A stretch of DNA of 64,000 nt from Prauserella salsuginis (lineage in GTDB: Bacteria > Actinomycetota > Actinomycetes > Mycobacteriales > Pseudonocardiaceae): NCBI RefSeq assembly GCF_024648885.1, contig NZ_JANBBF010000014.1:124001-188000 (forward strand). The letters are read 5' to 3'. The stretch's first letter is position 1; each line of letters starts with the position of its first letter. Position numbers and translations under genes: made by a program. Of this stretch, positions 1 through 11,876 are shown piece by piece. The notes beneath the pieces were generated by a model, which saw only the letters and a program-made list of their open reading frames with translations, did no database searches and was not told where the DNA came from.

Positions 1-1
1 C

Positions 2-235
2 CAGCACGTACTCACCGACGCGTATGCGCACCGGACGAGCAGCGCCATCGGCGGCTACATGCTGTTCTATTCGCTCGGCTCCGCACTCGGAGCAACCGCG
101 ACCACCACGCTGTACGCCGTCGCGGGATGGACGGGATCCGCCGTTCTCGGTGGAACGTTCGCCCTCTGCGGATTCCTCGTCTGGACCGCCAGCCGGCGCG
201 CAACCACACGGGTACGACAAGACGCCCCCGTGTGA
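2..235 (+). CDS. C-terminal fragment of a membrane transporter, probably MFS
   Basis: An open frame enters from the left edge and stops at TGA 233-235, giving the last 77 residues of a protein that begins outside the window. It shows two hydrophobic segments (about residues 17-40 and 44-61) with a GGYMLFYSLGSALGA stretch typical of the last helices of major facilitator permeases, then a short basic tail (RRATTRVRQ) as expected for a cytoplasmic C-terminus. It faces the acyl-CoA oxidase gene with only 9 bases between the stops. The substrate cannot be read from this fragment, and another polytopic permease family is possible. Confidence 0.6.
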   Translation, partial: QHVLTDAYAHRTSSAIGGYMLFYSLGSALGATATTTLYAVAGWTGSAVLGGTFALCGFLVWTASRRATTRVRQDAPV

Positions 236-244
236 GACCTGCCG

Positions 245-2131
245 CTATCCCGCGATGATCGGCGCGGCCAGGAACTGTTCCGGGACGGCGAACGCGTCGA
301 CGAGTTCGCGGGCCCGCGGGCGCAACTCGCCGCACAGCTCGTTCACCGCCGCCACGACGGCCTTCGCCCGCTGGGCCGTGAACCGGCCGTGCTCGAGGAA
401 CCACGCCCGGTCGGCCTCGATGTTGGCCAGCGCGTAGAGGTCGCACACGCGCTCGAGCAACGCCTTGGCGTCCGGGTCGGCGCACCGGTCGATCGCGCCG
501 ACGAACGCCTCCAGCACGATCCGGTCCACGTGCACGCGACCCGCCCGCAGCACGTGGTCCTGCGCGCTGTTGAACACCTCGAAACTGTTGTCACGGCCCA
601 CTTTCCGCAACCGCTTCACGAGACTGTCGAGCACGTGCTCCTCGCGGTCCTCGAACGCAGCGATCTGCCAGGCGCGGTCGAACAACGAGTCCTCGTCGTC
701 CCGGCGCGGGCTCGCATCCATGATCCGTTCGATCACCTTGCGCGCCGAGGTCCGTTCGATCACGGTGTCGACGACCTGCTCCGCCACGAACCGCGCGGTC
801 TCGAGTGGACTGAGGTCCTGCACCTCCTGCTTGTAGCTCGTCAGCAGACCCTTCGCCACGAGCTGCAACAGCACCGTGTTGTCGCCCTCGAACGTGGTGA
901 ACACGTCGGTGTCGGCCTTGAGCTGCGGCAGTATGTTCTCGGCGAGGTAGCCCGCCCCGCCGCACGCCTCCCGCGCGGCCTGGATCGTCGACGTCGCATG
1001 CCACGTCGCGACCGCCTTCACACCCGCGGCGTGCGATTCGAGCTCCCGGCGAGCTCGTTCGTCGGGCTCCTCGGTGCGCTGCAGCTCGTCGAGAGTGGCG
1101 ACGAGTTCTTCCTGCGCGAAGTGCAGCGCGTACGTCGTCGCCAACGCGGGCAGGAGTTTGCGCTGGTGGCCGAGATAGTCGAGCACGACTACCTCGTCGT
1201 CGGTGCCGGGGCGTTCGAACTGCGTGCGCCGATCGCCGTACCGCACCGCGATCGTCAACGCCCGTTTCGTCGCGCTGCCCGCGCTGCCCGCGACGCTGAC
1301 CCGGCCGCGCACGAGCGTGCCGAGCATGGTGAAGAACCGTTTGCCGTCGCTCTCGATCGGGCTGGCGTACGTGCCGTCAGGGGCGACGTCGCCGTAGCGG
1401 TTCAGCAGCGCCGTCCGCGGCACGCGCACCTCGTCGAACGTCAGCCGTCCGTTGTCGACGCCGTTGAGCCCGGCCTTGTGCCCACAGTCCTCGATCGTCA
1501 CACCCGGCATCGCGACACCCGCGTCGTCACGGATCGGCACCAGGAAGGCGTGCACCCCACGGCTCTCGCCACCCGTGACGAGCTGGGCGAACACCGCAGC
1601 CATCCGCCCGTCCCTCGCGGCGTTGCCGATGTACTCCTTGCGCGCCGAGGAGTCCGGCGTGTGGATCACGAACTCCTCGGCGGCCGGGTCGTACGTGGCC
1701 GTGGTGCGCAGGTTCTGCACGTCCGAACCGTGGCCGTACTCCGTCATCGCGAAGCACCCCGGCAACTCCAGGTCCATGATCGACCGGAGGTACTTCTCGT
1801 GGTGCTCCGTCGTGCCCAGCAGTTCCACCGCGCCGCCGAACAGCCCCCACTGCACGCCGGCCTTGACCATCAGCGACAGGTCGCCGAACCCGAGCATCTC
1901 GAACGCGACGATCGTCCCGCCGATGTCGCCCTTACCGCCGTAGGCGACGGGAAAGCCCAGATGCGGCCTGCCCGTCGCGGCGAGTTCGTGCAGCTGCCCC
2001 AGCACCTGCGCGCGGTGCTCCTCGCGGTCGAGGCCGTAGGCATCGGGCTGGGCCGTACCGGCCACCTGCGCACGCACGTCACGGCGGATACCCGCCCACC
2101 GGCCGTCGAGGACGTCTGTCAGGGAGTTCAT
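245..2131 (-). CDS. acyl-CoA oxidase/dehydrogenase family flavoprotein
   Basis: A 628-residue flavoprotein expected to oxidise acyl-CoA to trans-2-enoyl-CoA. The length is that of acyl-CoA oxidases rather than the roughly 380-residue dehydrogenases. The FAD-binding signature FAMTEYGHGSDV is at 127-138, followed by the ATYDP stretch found in peroxisomal-type oxidases. The glycine-rich CGGAGYLAEN is near 390-399, and TFEGDNTVL near 413-421 carries the probable catalytic Glu (about 415). The rest is a C-terminal four-helix domain plus extension. ATG at 2131 lies just upstream of conserved sequence. It is followed on the same strand only by the window-edge transporter on the opposite strand, so it is probably monocistronic. 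Oxidase versus dehydrogenase chemistry is inferred from length and motifs. Confidence 0.85.
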   Translation of the reverse strand: MNSLTDVLDGRWAGIRRDVRAQVAGTAQPDAYGLDREEHRAQVLGQLHELAATGRPHLGFPVAYGGKGDIGGTIVAFEMLGFGDLSLMVKAGVQWGLFGGAVELLGTTEHHEKYLRSIMDLELPGCFAMTEYGHGSDVQNLRTTATYDPAAEEFVIHTPDSSARKEYIGNAARDGRMAAVFAQLVTGGESRGVHAFLVPIRDDAGVAMPGVTIEDCGHKAGLNGVDNGRLTFDEVRVPRTALLNRYGDVAPDGTYASPIESDGKRFFTMLGTLVRGRVSVAGSAGSATKRALTIAVRYGDRRTQFERPGTDDEVVVLDYLGHQRKLLPALATTYALHFAQEELVATLDELQRTEEPDERARRELESHAAGVKAVATWHATSTIQAAREACGGAGYLAENILPQLKADTDVFTTFEGDNTVLLQLVAKGLLTSYKQEVQDLSPLETARFVAEQVVDTVIERTSARKVIERIMDASPRRDDEDSLFDRAWQIAAFEDREEHVLDSLVKRLRKVGRDNSFEVFNSAQDHVLRAGRVHVDRIVLEAFVGAIDRCADPDAKALLERVCDLYALANIEADRAWFLEHGRFTAQRAKAVVAAVNELCGELRPRARELVDAFAVPEQFLAAPIIAG

Positions 2132-2247
2132 GCCGCCAGCGTGCCGGACGGGCCGGGCGAGCGCACTGTGACACGCTCCGCGCCCCGGCAGGCTTCACCC
2201 TGCCGCGCGGCACCACAGTGGACACTCGGGCGACGGCGGCGGCGCCC

Positions 2248-2265
2248 GGCGACACGGGTGTCGCC
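2248..2265 (-). terminator. hairpin downstream of the YyaL-type gene
   Basis: GGCGACAC and GTGTCGCC form 8-base perfect arms separated by two bases, about 37 bases past the stop codon of the minus-strand gene that ends at 2302. There is no T-run, as is common for actinobacterial terminators. Confidence 0.4.
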
Positions 2266-2301
2266 GCACCGGACTCGGCTTGCCGAGCTCCGGCCCCGGA
2301 G

Positions 2302-4329
<2,028 letters not shown>

Positions 4330-4590
4330 ACCGAGAGTCTCCCCTGTCACCGCGCGCCACGCACGTGTGCCCGCCGCCGCGGACGTACCCGGTCCGAGCC
4401 GCTCGGTCACACGCTGCGCTCCGAGGCCGCACACCCGTCTCGGAGCGGGATCCGGTCGCGGCTCGGCGGCGCGAGGCCGACGGACACCACATTGTCCGCC
4501 GATGGCGCTCCCCCGCAGGCACTCGCCGTCCTGCCGCCGATCCTCTCCGTTCCATGGTCAACATCGACGTGCCCGGCTAGCGTGAGCGCC

Positions 4591-5310
4591 ATGTCGAGTA
4601 CCGAATCCGAGGATCAGGCCTTGCTCCGACAGTCGGTGGCCGGCCTGGGCGAAGCCCTCGCGGCGCTGGGCCGCTACGGCTCGGATGCCACCGAGATCCG
4701 CAGGGCGAATGCGCTCGGCGCCGTAGTGCCCTGGGCCGACAACCACCATTGGATCGACGCCGCAGCCGTCCCGGTCGGAACGACAACTCCGTCCACCGGC
4801 GAGCATCTCCCGCACTGCCTGTGGACGAGCTCCGGCGCGCCGGACGGTCGTCGCGAGCAACCCGAGGTGGCGATGCCTGCCATGGCACGGGACCTGCCGG
4901 AGCCGGAGACCGGTTCCGAGCGGAACGAAGCCGGCACCGTGGGCGCTGCCGAGTTCGGCGAGATCGGCGCACTCAACGATCTGGCTTACCGGCAGCAGGC
5001 GTTGGGGCCGCTCCTGGCCGCATTCCCGCCGGAGGTGGGACACGGTTACGGCATCCGCGACCACTCCGGCCGGCTCGTCAGCGCCGCAGTCGCCCTCGAC
5101 GTCGGTTCCGATACCTCGGTGCAGTGGGTGGTCACTCATCCCGATCACCGGCGCCAGGGCTTGAGTGCCCGGCTGTTGCAGGTCCTCCTCGCCGAGGCGC
5201 GAGGGCGCGGGCAGCGGACAGCCACCCTGCAGTCCAGTCCGGACGGGTTCTCGCTCTACCAACGTCTCGGCTTCCGCACGGTCGGCACTCTGCACGCCTA
5301 CGTGAGCTGA
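4591..5310 (+). CDS. GNAT family N-acetyltransferase with extra N-terminal region
   Basis: A 239-residue protein. The C-terminal half (about 120-239) is a GNAT acetyltransferase: VQWVVTHPDHRRQGLSARLL (about 178-196) is the acetyl-CoA-binding motif A with a Q-G-L variant of the usual Q/R-x-x-G-x-G/A, and YQRLGFRTVG near the end is motif B. The first 110 residues match no domain I recognise and contain a Pro/Glu-rich linker. ATG 4591 was chosen; GTG 4582 in the same frame is an alternative. The acceptor substrate is unknown. It is divergent from the YyaL-type gene across about 260 bases in which I see no gene. Confidence 0.7.
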   Translation: MSSTESEDQALLRQSVAGLGEALAALGRYGSDATEIRRANALGAVVPWADNHHWIDAAAVPVGTTTPSTGEHLPHCLWTSSGAPDGRREQPEVAMPAMARDLPEPETGSERNEAGTVGAAEFGEIGALNDLAYRQQALGPLLAAFPPEVGHGYGIRDHSGRLVSAAVALDVGSDTSVQWVVTHPDHRRQGLSARLLQVLLAEARGRGQRTATLQSSPDGFSLYQRLGFRTVGTLHAYVS

Positions 5311-5348
5311 TCATCTTCTTCCTGCGACGGCCGGCCACCGAAACCCGT

Positions 5349-5366
5349 TGACCGAGCGATCGGTCA
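5349..5366. promoter_or_regulatory. palindromic operator, TetR-like
   Basis: TGACCGA-GCGA-TCGGTCA is a perfect 7-base inverted repeat around a 4-base spacer. It overlaps two possible start codons (TTG 5348, ATG 5366) of the VOC gene, which suggests either that transcription starts close to ATG 5366 or that the true start lies downstream. The sequence resembles TetR-family half-sites (ACCGA...TCGGT). No TetR gene is adjacent. Confidence 0.5.
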
Positions 5367-6112
5367 TGGACAGCCTCGGCGACAGCACGATGCGGTCCTT
5401 CACGACCGCGGCCGCGCCGCTGCCGACAGCGACGAGAACATTCCGGTTGCACCGGACCAATCGGACGTTCACGATCCTCGATATGCGCCCGGCCGGAGAG
5501 TTCTGCTGGATGGACATCAAGACGCCCGACCTCGACGCAACGGGGCGGGAACTGGATGCCGTGCTGGGCTGGGAATGCGTCGTCGACCCGGAGGACCGAC
5601 GGGACCCCGCGACGGCACGGAAAGCCCGGTTCGAGGGCCACTGGATGGCGGGACTGAGCAGTCTCCACAGCGGGGCCTATCCGCCGGGGACCGAACCCCA
5701 CGTGAGCTACTACGTGGCGGTCGTCGACGCCGTCCACGCACACGATGCCGCCGTCGACGAGGGCGCCACCTCGGTCATTCCGCCGTCGCCGATCGCGGGC
5801 CTCGGCGTACTCGCCACCGTCGTCGATCCGTTCGGCGCGACCGTCTCACTGTGGCAGCCCGGCAGGTTCGCAGGCTGGACACATCCGGCGATCCCTGGTG
5901 CGCCGCGACGCATGGTGCACACGTCGATCACCCCGACCGCCGCGGCCGGCTTCTACCGCGACCGCCTCGGACTTCCCCTGACGGGCGCCGTGTTCAGCAC
6001 CCGGACCGGCGAACCGCCGGCGTGGACGGCCGTCATCCAGGTCGCCGACCGGCCTGCCACGGCGTTCGCGCCCCTACGGCTGCCGTCCGGGCACGTCTTC
6101 CTGTTCGCCTGA
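5366..6112 (+). CDS. two-module VOC (glyoxalase/bleomycin-resistance fold) protein
   Basis: About 248 residues. The recognisable fold starts at GEFCWMDIKTPDLDAT (about residues 43-58 from this start), typical of actinobacterial VOC proteins with two beta-alpha-beta-beta-beta modules. The first module runs to about residue 165 (VATVVDPFGATVSLWQPG in weaker form), and the second (about 175-248) is short and ends abruptly with GHVFLFA. The start is uncertain: 5366, 5390 and 5483 are in frame and none has a good Shine-Dalgarno sequence. An 18-base palindrome lies at 5349-5366. The reaction is unknown; the fold supports metal-dependent lyases, dioxygenases and antibiotic-binding proteins. Confidence 0.65.
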   Translation: MDSLGDSTMRSFTTAAAPLPTATRTFRLHRTNRTFTILDMRPAGEFCWMDIKTPDLDATGRELDAVLGWECVVDPEDRRDPATARKARFEGHWMAGLSSLHSGAYPPGTEPHVSYYVAVVDAVHAHDAAVDEGATSVIPPSPIAGLGVLATVVDPFGATVSLWQPGRFAGWTHPAIPGAPRRMVHTSITPTAAAGFYRDRLGLPLTGAVFSTRTGEPPAWTAVIQVADRPATAFAPLRLPSGHVFLFA

Positions 6113-6136
6113 CGACCGCGGCCGCGCCTGCGGACG

Positions 6137-6472
6137 TCAGGACTCGTCGGGCTTGGCCTTGTCGCCGGGCCCGGCCGACACCGTCTCGGCCTCACCCGCG
6201 GCATCGCCGTCACCGCCGACTTCCCCGGAGCCGTCCTCGTCGGCGCCCTCCCCGGCGTCATTTCCGGAGTCGTCGAAGTTCGCGGGCACCCGCTTGAGGT
6301 GCTTGGTCATCGACCGCACCAGGAAGACGACCGCGATCAGGAACACGAGCATCAGCAACAGCCCGACCGGGGAGGACTTGCCGAAGTCCTGCCCCTGCCC
6401 GCCGGTGTCCTGCTGCTGCGTCAGCACCTCGGTCGCCGTCATCGCCGGTCCGGTCATCGCCGCAGGCAACAT
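6137..6472 (-). CDS. small single-span membrane protein downstream of mca
   Basis: A 111-residue protein with one strong transmembrane helix (GLLLMLVFLIAVVFLVRSM, about 37-55) and a very acidic, Gly/Asp/Glu-rich tail. Its ATG (6472-6470) overlaps the mca stop by one base (TGATG), so translation is probably coupled to mca. A small membrane protein follows mca at this place in M. tuberculosis too (Rv1083), which supports it as real. No function is known. The acidic tail is probably cytoplasmic, after the KHLKR positive patch. Confidence 0.75.
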   Translation of the reverse strand: MLPAAMTGPAMTATEVLTQQQDTGGQGQDFGKSSPVGLLLMLVFLIAVVFLVRSMTKHLKRVPANFDDSGNDAGEGADEDGSGEVGGDGDAAGEAETVSAGPGDKAKPDES

Positions 6473-7401
6473 CAGGGATTCACCTTCTCTCGCACACCCG
6501 CGAACAGATCGTCCTCCGGAACGGTGCTGTCGACAAGCGAGCGGGCCAGCTCGTACTCCTCTGTCGGCCACAGTTCGCGCTGGGTCTCGAGCGGAACGGC
6601 GAACCACCGGCTCGTCGGATCGATCTGTGTCGCGTGTGCGCGCAGCGCGTCGTCACGCTGCTCGAAGCACTCGGAGCACGGCACCTGCGTGGTCACCCGC
6701 TCCATGATGTCCGGCTTGTCCGGGTCCCACCGCTCGAGCCACTCGGCCCACGGCGATTCCTGCCCCGCCTCGAGCAGCGCCTCGTGGAACGCGGTGATGC
6801 GGGCACGGGAGAAACCGTGCACGTAGTAGACCTTCAGCGCCTGCCACGGCTCGCCCGCGTCCGGGAACCGGTCCGGATCCGCGGCGGCGTCGAACGCGGC
6901 CATCGACACCTCGTGCGTGCGGATGTGGTCCGGGTGCGGGTAGCCGCCGTTCTCGTCGTAGGTGACCACGACGTGCGGGCGGAACTCGCGCATGACCCGC
7001 ACGAGCGCCTCGGTCGGCTCGTCCAACGGCACCCTGGCGAAGCAGCCTTCAGGGAGCGGCGGCAGCGGGTCACCCTCCGGCAGGCCCGAGTCGACGAAGC
7101 CGAGCCAGCGGTGCTGCACTCCGAGGATCTTCGCCGCGGTGGCCATCTCCTCGCGACGGATCTCGTCCATGTGCTCGTGCACCTCGGGGCGGTCCATCGC
7201 CGGGTTGAGCACGTCACCGGCCTCGCCACCCGTGCAGGTCACGACCATCACCTCGGCGCCCTCGGCGACGTACCGGGCCATGGTGGCCGCGCCCTTGCTC
7301 GACTCGTCGTCGGGATGGGCGTGCACGGCCATGAGCCGCAACCCCTTGCTCGCCTCCGCCTGCCCGGTGTCGACCGATCCAGTTCCGTTCGATCCAGTCA
7401 T
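6472..7401 (-). CDS. mca: mycothiol S-conjugate amidase
   Basis: A 309-residue zinc amidase of the PIG-L/LmbE fold. Mca cleaves mycothiol S-conjugates to a mercapturic acid and GlcN-Ins, which is detoxification of electrophiles and antibiotics in the cytoplasm. The zinc site is visible as AHPDDE (about 28-33) and HPDH (about 156-159), with [13 protein letters not shown] intact. Length and the [13 protein letters not shown] region fit Mca rather than the shorter MshB deacetylase. ATG 7401 was chosen; the frame extends upstream without homology. It is divergent from the DUF4307 gene and coupled to the downstream small membrane protein gene. Its presence shows that the organism makes mycothiol. 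Confidence 0.93.
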   Translation of the reverse strand: MTGSNGTGSVDTGQAEASKGLRLMAVHAHPDDESSKGAATMARYVAEGAEVMVVTCTGGEAGDVLNPAMDRPEVHEHMDEIRREEMATAAKILGVQHRWLGFVDSGLPEGDPLPPLPEGCFARVPLDEPTEALVRVMREFRPHVVVTYDENGGYPHPDHIRTHEVSMAAFDAAADPDRFPDAGEPWQALKVYYVHGFSRARITAFHEALLEAGQESPWAEWLERWDPDKPDIMERVTTQVPCSECFEQRDDALRAHATQIDPTSRWFAVPLETQRELWPTEEYELARSLVDSTVPEDDLFAGVREKVNP

Positions 7402-7633
7402 GACCGACCAGACCCCTCTCACACCTGTGCTGTATCCGCTGCTGTCCACTGCGGGGCCGACGTCCCGCCGCCGGCCCGCTTCCCGCGCCCCACTGCGCGG
7501 CCTCACCGGCGGGCCGAGACCGGCCTGCCGACCCCGAACCCGCGCGCGGCGGGCCTCCCCGGATACTCATAACGCCGGGGATGACATCCATCTTCCTGGT
7601 AGCCACGACAGTCCCGACCGGGAGGCCTCCGTT

Positions 7634-8128
7634 TTGCCCGAGGAGCCCACGTCCGACGACGCCGCCCGAGACACGACGGCGGGCGACGCGACGCCGCCGG
7701 ACGCCCAGCACACGCGGGACGTGCTGGCCGACCGGTACGGCGCGGCGCGGAAGCCGAACCGACGCCGGCGGCGGTGGCAGGTGTGGACGTTCACGGCGAT
7801 CGCGCTGGTCGCGAGCAGTATCGCCGCCTATGTCGGTTATCAGAACCTGGCCGGCGCGCCCATCGAAGCGCAGCGCGTGACCTACGAGGAGCGGCCGGGC
7901 AACGCCGTGGAGATCACCATCGACGTCTCCCGCAACGACCCCGACCAGAAAGGGGTGTGCATCGTACGCGCGCGCAACCAGTCCGGCCAGGAAAGTGGAC
8001 GGAAAGAGATACTGGTCGCACCTGGCCTGGAACGCGTCTCCACGGTGATCCAGAGCATCGGCCGACCCGTCACGGCGGACGTGTACGGCTGCAGCTACGA
8101 TATCCCGCGATATCTGTCAAGCCCCTAG
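7634..8128 (+). CDS. DUF4307 membrane protein
   Basis: About 164 residues: an acidic N-terminal region, a basic patch (KPNRRRRRW), one transmembrane helix (VWTFTAIALVASSIAAYVGY) and an extracytoplasmic domain with two cysteines. The order matches the DUF4307 family (M. tuberculosis Rv1081c), which sits between mca and greA as it does here. TTG 7634 was chosen because GGGAGG precedes it by about 8 bases; no ATG fits. The extracytoplasmic part is short, with conserved VTADVYGCSYD near the end. Function unknown. The 230-base gap to mca is a divergent promoter region in which I see no other gene. Confidence 0.78.
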   Translation: MPEEPTSDDAARDTTAGDATPPDAQHTRDVLADRYGAARKPNRRRRRWQVWTFTAIALVASSIAAYVGYQNLAGAPIEAQRVTYEERPGNAVEITIDVSRNDPDQKGVCIVRARNQSGQESGRKEILVAPGLERVSTVIQSIGRPVTADVYGCSYDIPRYLSSP

Positions 8129-8217
8129 CGGCCAACGGAGTGAAACGCTCGCCGAGTGCCCGCCGGTAATTGTGCTGAGCGGCATTCGGTCCCGGTTTCG
8201 TGGTAGTCTTCATCATC

Positions 8218-8249
8218 GGCACGGTCCTAGCGGGGCCGTGTCTTTCCTT
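8218..8249 (+). terminator. hairpin between DUF4307 gene and greA
   Basis: GGCACGGTCC and GGGGCCGTGTC can pair (with G-T pairs) around a TAGCG loop and are followed by TTTCCTT. It lies 90 bases after the DUF4307 stop and 70 bases before greA, so it could end the first gene or act in the greA leader. Confidence 0.45.
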
Positions 8250-8318
8250 ATTTCGAACCACGCCGTCGAGCGTGGCGGCCGGCCTGCACACCCAGGCTCG
8301 GCAGGCTAGGAGGAGATG

Positions 8319-8816
8319 GTGACCGTGAGCGACACCAAGGTGACCTGGCTGACCCAGGATGCCTACGACAGGCTCAAGAGCGAGCTCGATGAGTTGATCG
8401 AGAATCGTCCGGTCATCGCCGCGAAGATCAACGACAGCCGCGAGGAAGGCGACCTCAAGGAGAACGGTGGCTACCACGCGGCCCGTGAGGAACAGGGCCA
8501 GCAGGAAGCCCGCATCCGTCACCTGCAGGAGCTCCTGCGCAGTGCGAAGGTCGGCGAGGCTCCGTCCAACAACGGAATCGCCGAGCCGGGCATGGTGCTG
8601 ACCATCCAGTACGACGGCGATGACGACTCCGAGACGTTCCTGCTCGCGACACGTGAAGAAGGCGGCGGGGGCGAGCTCGAGATCTACTCGCCGGACTCCC
8701 CGCTCGGGCAGGCGCTGCTCGGCGCCAAGGAGGGCGAGACGCGGGAGTACCCGCTGCCCAACGGCAAGACCGAGAAGGTCAAGCTGCTCAAGGCGGTGCC
8801 CTACAGCGCCAGCTGA
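8319..8816 (+). CDS. greA: transcription elongation factor GreA
   Basis: About 165 residues. GreA binds in the secondary channel of RNA polymerase and stimulates cleavage of backtracked transcripts. The N-terminal antiparallel coiled coil (about 8-80) carries the tip acidic pair in the conserved [14 protein letters not shown], followed by the C-terminal FKBP-like domain with [25 protein letters not shown] at 8308-8315 abuts ATG 8316 with too little spacing, so GTG 8319 (5 bases after GGAGG) is preferred; ATG 8316 and GTG 8325 are alternatives. It is followed by a strong hairpin and a tandem repeat. The neighbour order is that of M. tuberculosis greA (Rv1080c). Confidence 0.95.
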   Translation: MTVSDTKVTWLTQDAYDRLKSELDELIENRPVIAAKINDSREEGDLKENGGYHAAREEQGQQEARIRHLQELLRSAKVGEAPSNNGIAEPGMVLTIQYDGDDDSETFLLATREEGGGGELEIYSPDSPLGQALLGAKEGETREYPLPNGKTEKVKLLKAVPYSAS

Positions 8817-8833
8817 CGACACCACCGACGACC

Positions 8834-8880
8834 ACGACAGCGGCGCGTCCCGGATCGGATCCGGGACGCGCCGCTGTCGT
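8834..8880 (+). terminator. long palindromic terminator of greA
   Basis: Two 23-base arms are perfect complements around a single base (8834-8856 with 8858-8880), which would fold as a long GC-rich hairpin with ATCGGAT as the practical loop. It lies 18 bases after the greA stop. The right arm runs directly into the 19-bp tandem repeat. Confidence 0.75.
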
Positions 8881-8944
8881 ATCGGGTAGCCGCTGTCGTA
8901 TCGGGTAGCCGCTGTCGTATCGGGTAGCCGCTGTCGTATCGGGT
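8872..8944. repeat. 19-bp tandem repeat, 3.8 copies
   Basis: CGCTGTCGTATCGGGTAGC is repeated at 8872-8890, 8891-8909 and 8910-8928 with a 16-base partial copy at 8929-8944. The copies are identical where they overlap. The first half of the unit is the 3' arm of the greA terminator, so each further copy offers another CGCTGTCGT that can pair with the 5' arm. The rest of 8945-9116 is non-coding and I see nothing in it. Confidence 0.9.
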
Positions 8945-9116
8945 CCGCATCGCCCGGCGATCGCATCGGTCCGCGATGCCGCACCGCACGCGGGCCCGTC
9001 GGAGGGAGTCCCGTCGACTCGGTTCTGCCCTGCGCGACTCGGGTCGGCACGGCCCGTTCGCCGGACCGGGTCGTTTCCCGCAGGTCGGCCGCCGCGAGGT
9101 CTGCCAGGCTGGTGCC

Positions 9117-9923
9117 ATGAGCGCCGACCTGCCCATCTGCCTCACCTGCGGGACGCAGTACGCCGAGCCTCGGCCGGACTGCCCCGTCTGCGAGGACGAA
9201 CGTCAGTACGTGCCGTCGTCCGGTCAACAGTGGACGAGTCTGGCCCGGCTGCGCACAGCCGACTACACGGTCGCGGTCGAGCCGCAGGCGCCCGGCGTGT
9301 ACGGCGTCGGCACCCGGGAGCGGTTCGCGATCGGCCAACGCGCGCTCGTCGTCCCCGCCGCGTCGGGGAACGTGTTGTGGGACTGCGTCGCCTATCTGGA
9401 CGACGAGGTGATCCGGCGCGTCACCGCGCTGGGCGGGATCACGGCGATCGCGATCAGCCACCCGCACTACTACACGACCATGGTCGACTGGGCCGACGCC
9501 TTCGACGTGCCGATCTACCTGCACGAACATGACCGCCAGTGGGTCGGAAGGCCGAGTGAGCGCATCCAGTTCTGGGACGGCGACACGCTGCGCCTCGCCG
9601 ACGACCTGACACTCGTGAACCTCGGGGTGCACTTCGCGGGCGGAACCGTGCTGCACTGGACCGACGGGGCAGGCGGTGCGGGCGCGCTCTGCAGTGGCGA
9701 CATCGTGCAGGTCGTGCCCAACCGGGAGCTCGTCGCGTTCATGTACAGCTACCCGAACCACATTCCCGAGCGGCCCAGTGTGGTGCGCCGCGCCGGGCAG
9801 CTACTCGCCGGCTTCGCGTTCGACGACATCTACGGCGCCTGGTGGGACGCGACGATCATTGGCGGCGCGAGCCGGGTCGTCGACCGGTCGGTGGCGCTGT
9901 ACCTGCAGCAGACGTCCGGGTGA
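9117..9923 (+). CDS. MBL-fold hydrolase-like protein with N-terminal CxxC pairs
   Basis: A 268-residue protein. The N-terminus has C-x2-C (CLTC, about 8-11) and a second C-x2-C (CPVC, about 22-25), a small zinc-ribbon-like element. A metallo-beta-lactamase fold follows: AISHPHYYTTMVDWADAF replaces the usual HxHxDH, so the first metal motif is degenerate (H-P-H-Y-Y) while a later CSGDIVQVV keeps the Asp of the fold. Actinobacterial proteins of this type are annotated only as MBL-fold proteins. The changed metal site makes either altered metal binding or non-hydrolytic function possible. ATG 9117 follows a weak ribosome site. It converges on the Lrp gene. Confidence 0.7.
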   Translation: MSADLPICLTCGTQYAEPRPDCPVCEDERQYVPSSGQQWTSLARLRTADYTVAVEPQAPGVYGVGTRERFAIGQRALVVPAASGNVLWDCVAYLDDEVIRRVTALGGITAIAISHPHYYTTMVDWADAFDVPIYLHEHDRQWVGRPSERIQFWDGDTLRLADDLTLVNLGVHFAGGTVLHWTDGAGGAGALCSGDIVQVVPNRELVAFMYSYPNHIPERPSVVRRAGQLLAGFAFDDIYGAWWDATIIGGASRVVDRSVALYLQQTSG

Positions 9924-9981
9924 GGCCGGCAGGCACCACCACGCGGCCACCGCACCCCCGGCGCGGTCGCCGACCGGCGAG

Positions 9982-10458
9982 TCACGGTCGTTCGCCGCGG
10001 GCGATCCGCTCCAGCAGGGGCCGCACCCGCGGCGCGACGGGTGTCGACAGCGCGATCGACGTCGAGGTCCTGCGCACGCCGGGAACCCCGACGACCTCGT
10101 CGATCACCCGCTGCAGGTCGTCGTTCGAGCGGGCGACCATGCGAACGAACAGGTCCCCCTGACCCGTCGTCGCATGCACCTCGCACACCTCGTCGATCGC
10201 AGCGAGCGCCTCCGCGACCTCCCCTCGCCGGCCCTGGGCGATCTCCAACACGGCGAAGGCGGTGAGGCCGTAGCCGAGTGCGTCGAGGCGCAGCTCCGGC
10301 GGGAACCCCGTGAGCACCCCGTCGGTGGTAAGCCGGTCGAGGCGGGCCTGGACGGTGCCGCGCGCCACGCCGAGCCGCCGCGCGCACTCGAGCACGCCCA
10401 GCCGCGGCGAATCGGTCAACAGCAACAACAGGCGGGCGTCGAGCGCGTCGAAGGCCAT
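9982..10458 (-). CDS. Lrp/AsnC family transcriptional regulator beside hppD
   Basis: A 158-residue regulator: N-terminal helix-turn-helix (LDARLLLLL...ARRLGVARGTVQARLDRL, about 4-45) and C-terminal RAM ligand-binding domain (about 65-150, with GQGDLFVRMVARS). ATG 10458 was chosen because AGGAG precedes it by 9 bases and the family starts at this residue; ATG 10500 lies inside the putative operator. It is divergent from hppD with a repeat-rich 120-base promoter region, so it probably controls hppD in response to an aromatic amino acid or ketoacid, and itself. The ligand is an inference. Confidence 0.85.
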   Translation of the reverse strand: MAFDALDARLLLLLTDSPRLGVLECARRLGVARGTVQARLDRLTTDGVLTGFPPELRLDALGYGLTAFAVLEIAQGRRGEVAEALAAIDEVCEVHATTGQGDLFVRMVARSNDDLQRVIDEVVGVPGVRRTSTSIALSTPVAPRVRPLLERIARGERP

Positions 10459-10473
10459 CGCGAACTTCTCCTG

Positions 10474-11788
<1,315 letters not shown>

Positions 11789-11806
11789 CCCGGGGGAGGG
11801 AGAAAA

Positions 11807-11856
11807 GCCCCAAGGGCACCTTCGGGGCGCTGAACGTCCCGAAGGTGCCCTTGGGG
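11807..11856. terminator. bidirectional terminator between hppD and ilvA
   Basis: CCCCAAGGGCACCTTCGGG (from 11808) pairs with CCCGAAGGTGCCCTTGGGG (to 11856) around an 11-base loop. It is centred between two convergent genes. AGAAAA on the left acts as a U-tract for the minus-strand transcript; a G-run follows on the right. Confidence 0.8.
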
Positions 11857-11876
11857 GGGGGCACTACTGTGCGTCG

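Noticed and set aside
8070-9761. 563-residue minus-strand frame across greA and the MBL gene
   Set aside because: Antisense to two well supported genes and made of low-complexity Arg/Val/Asp sequence.
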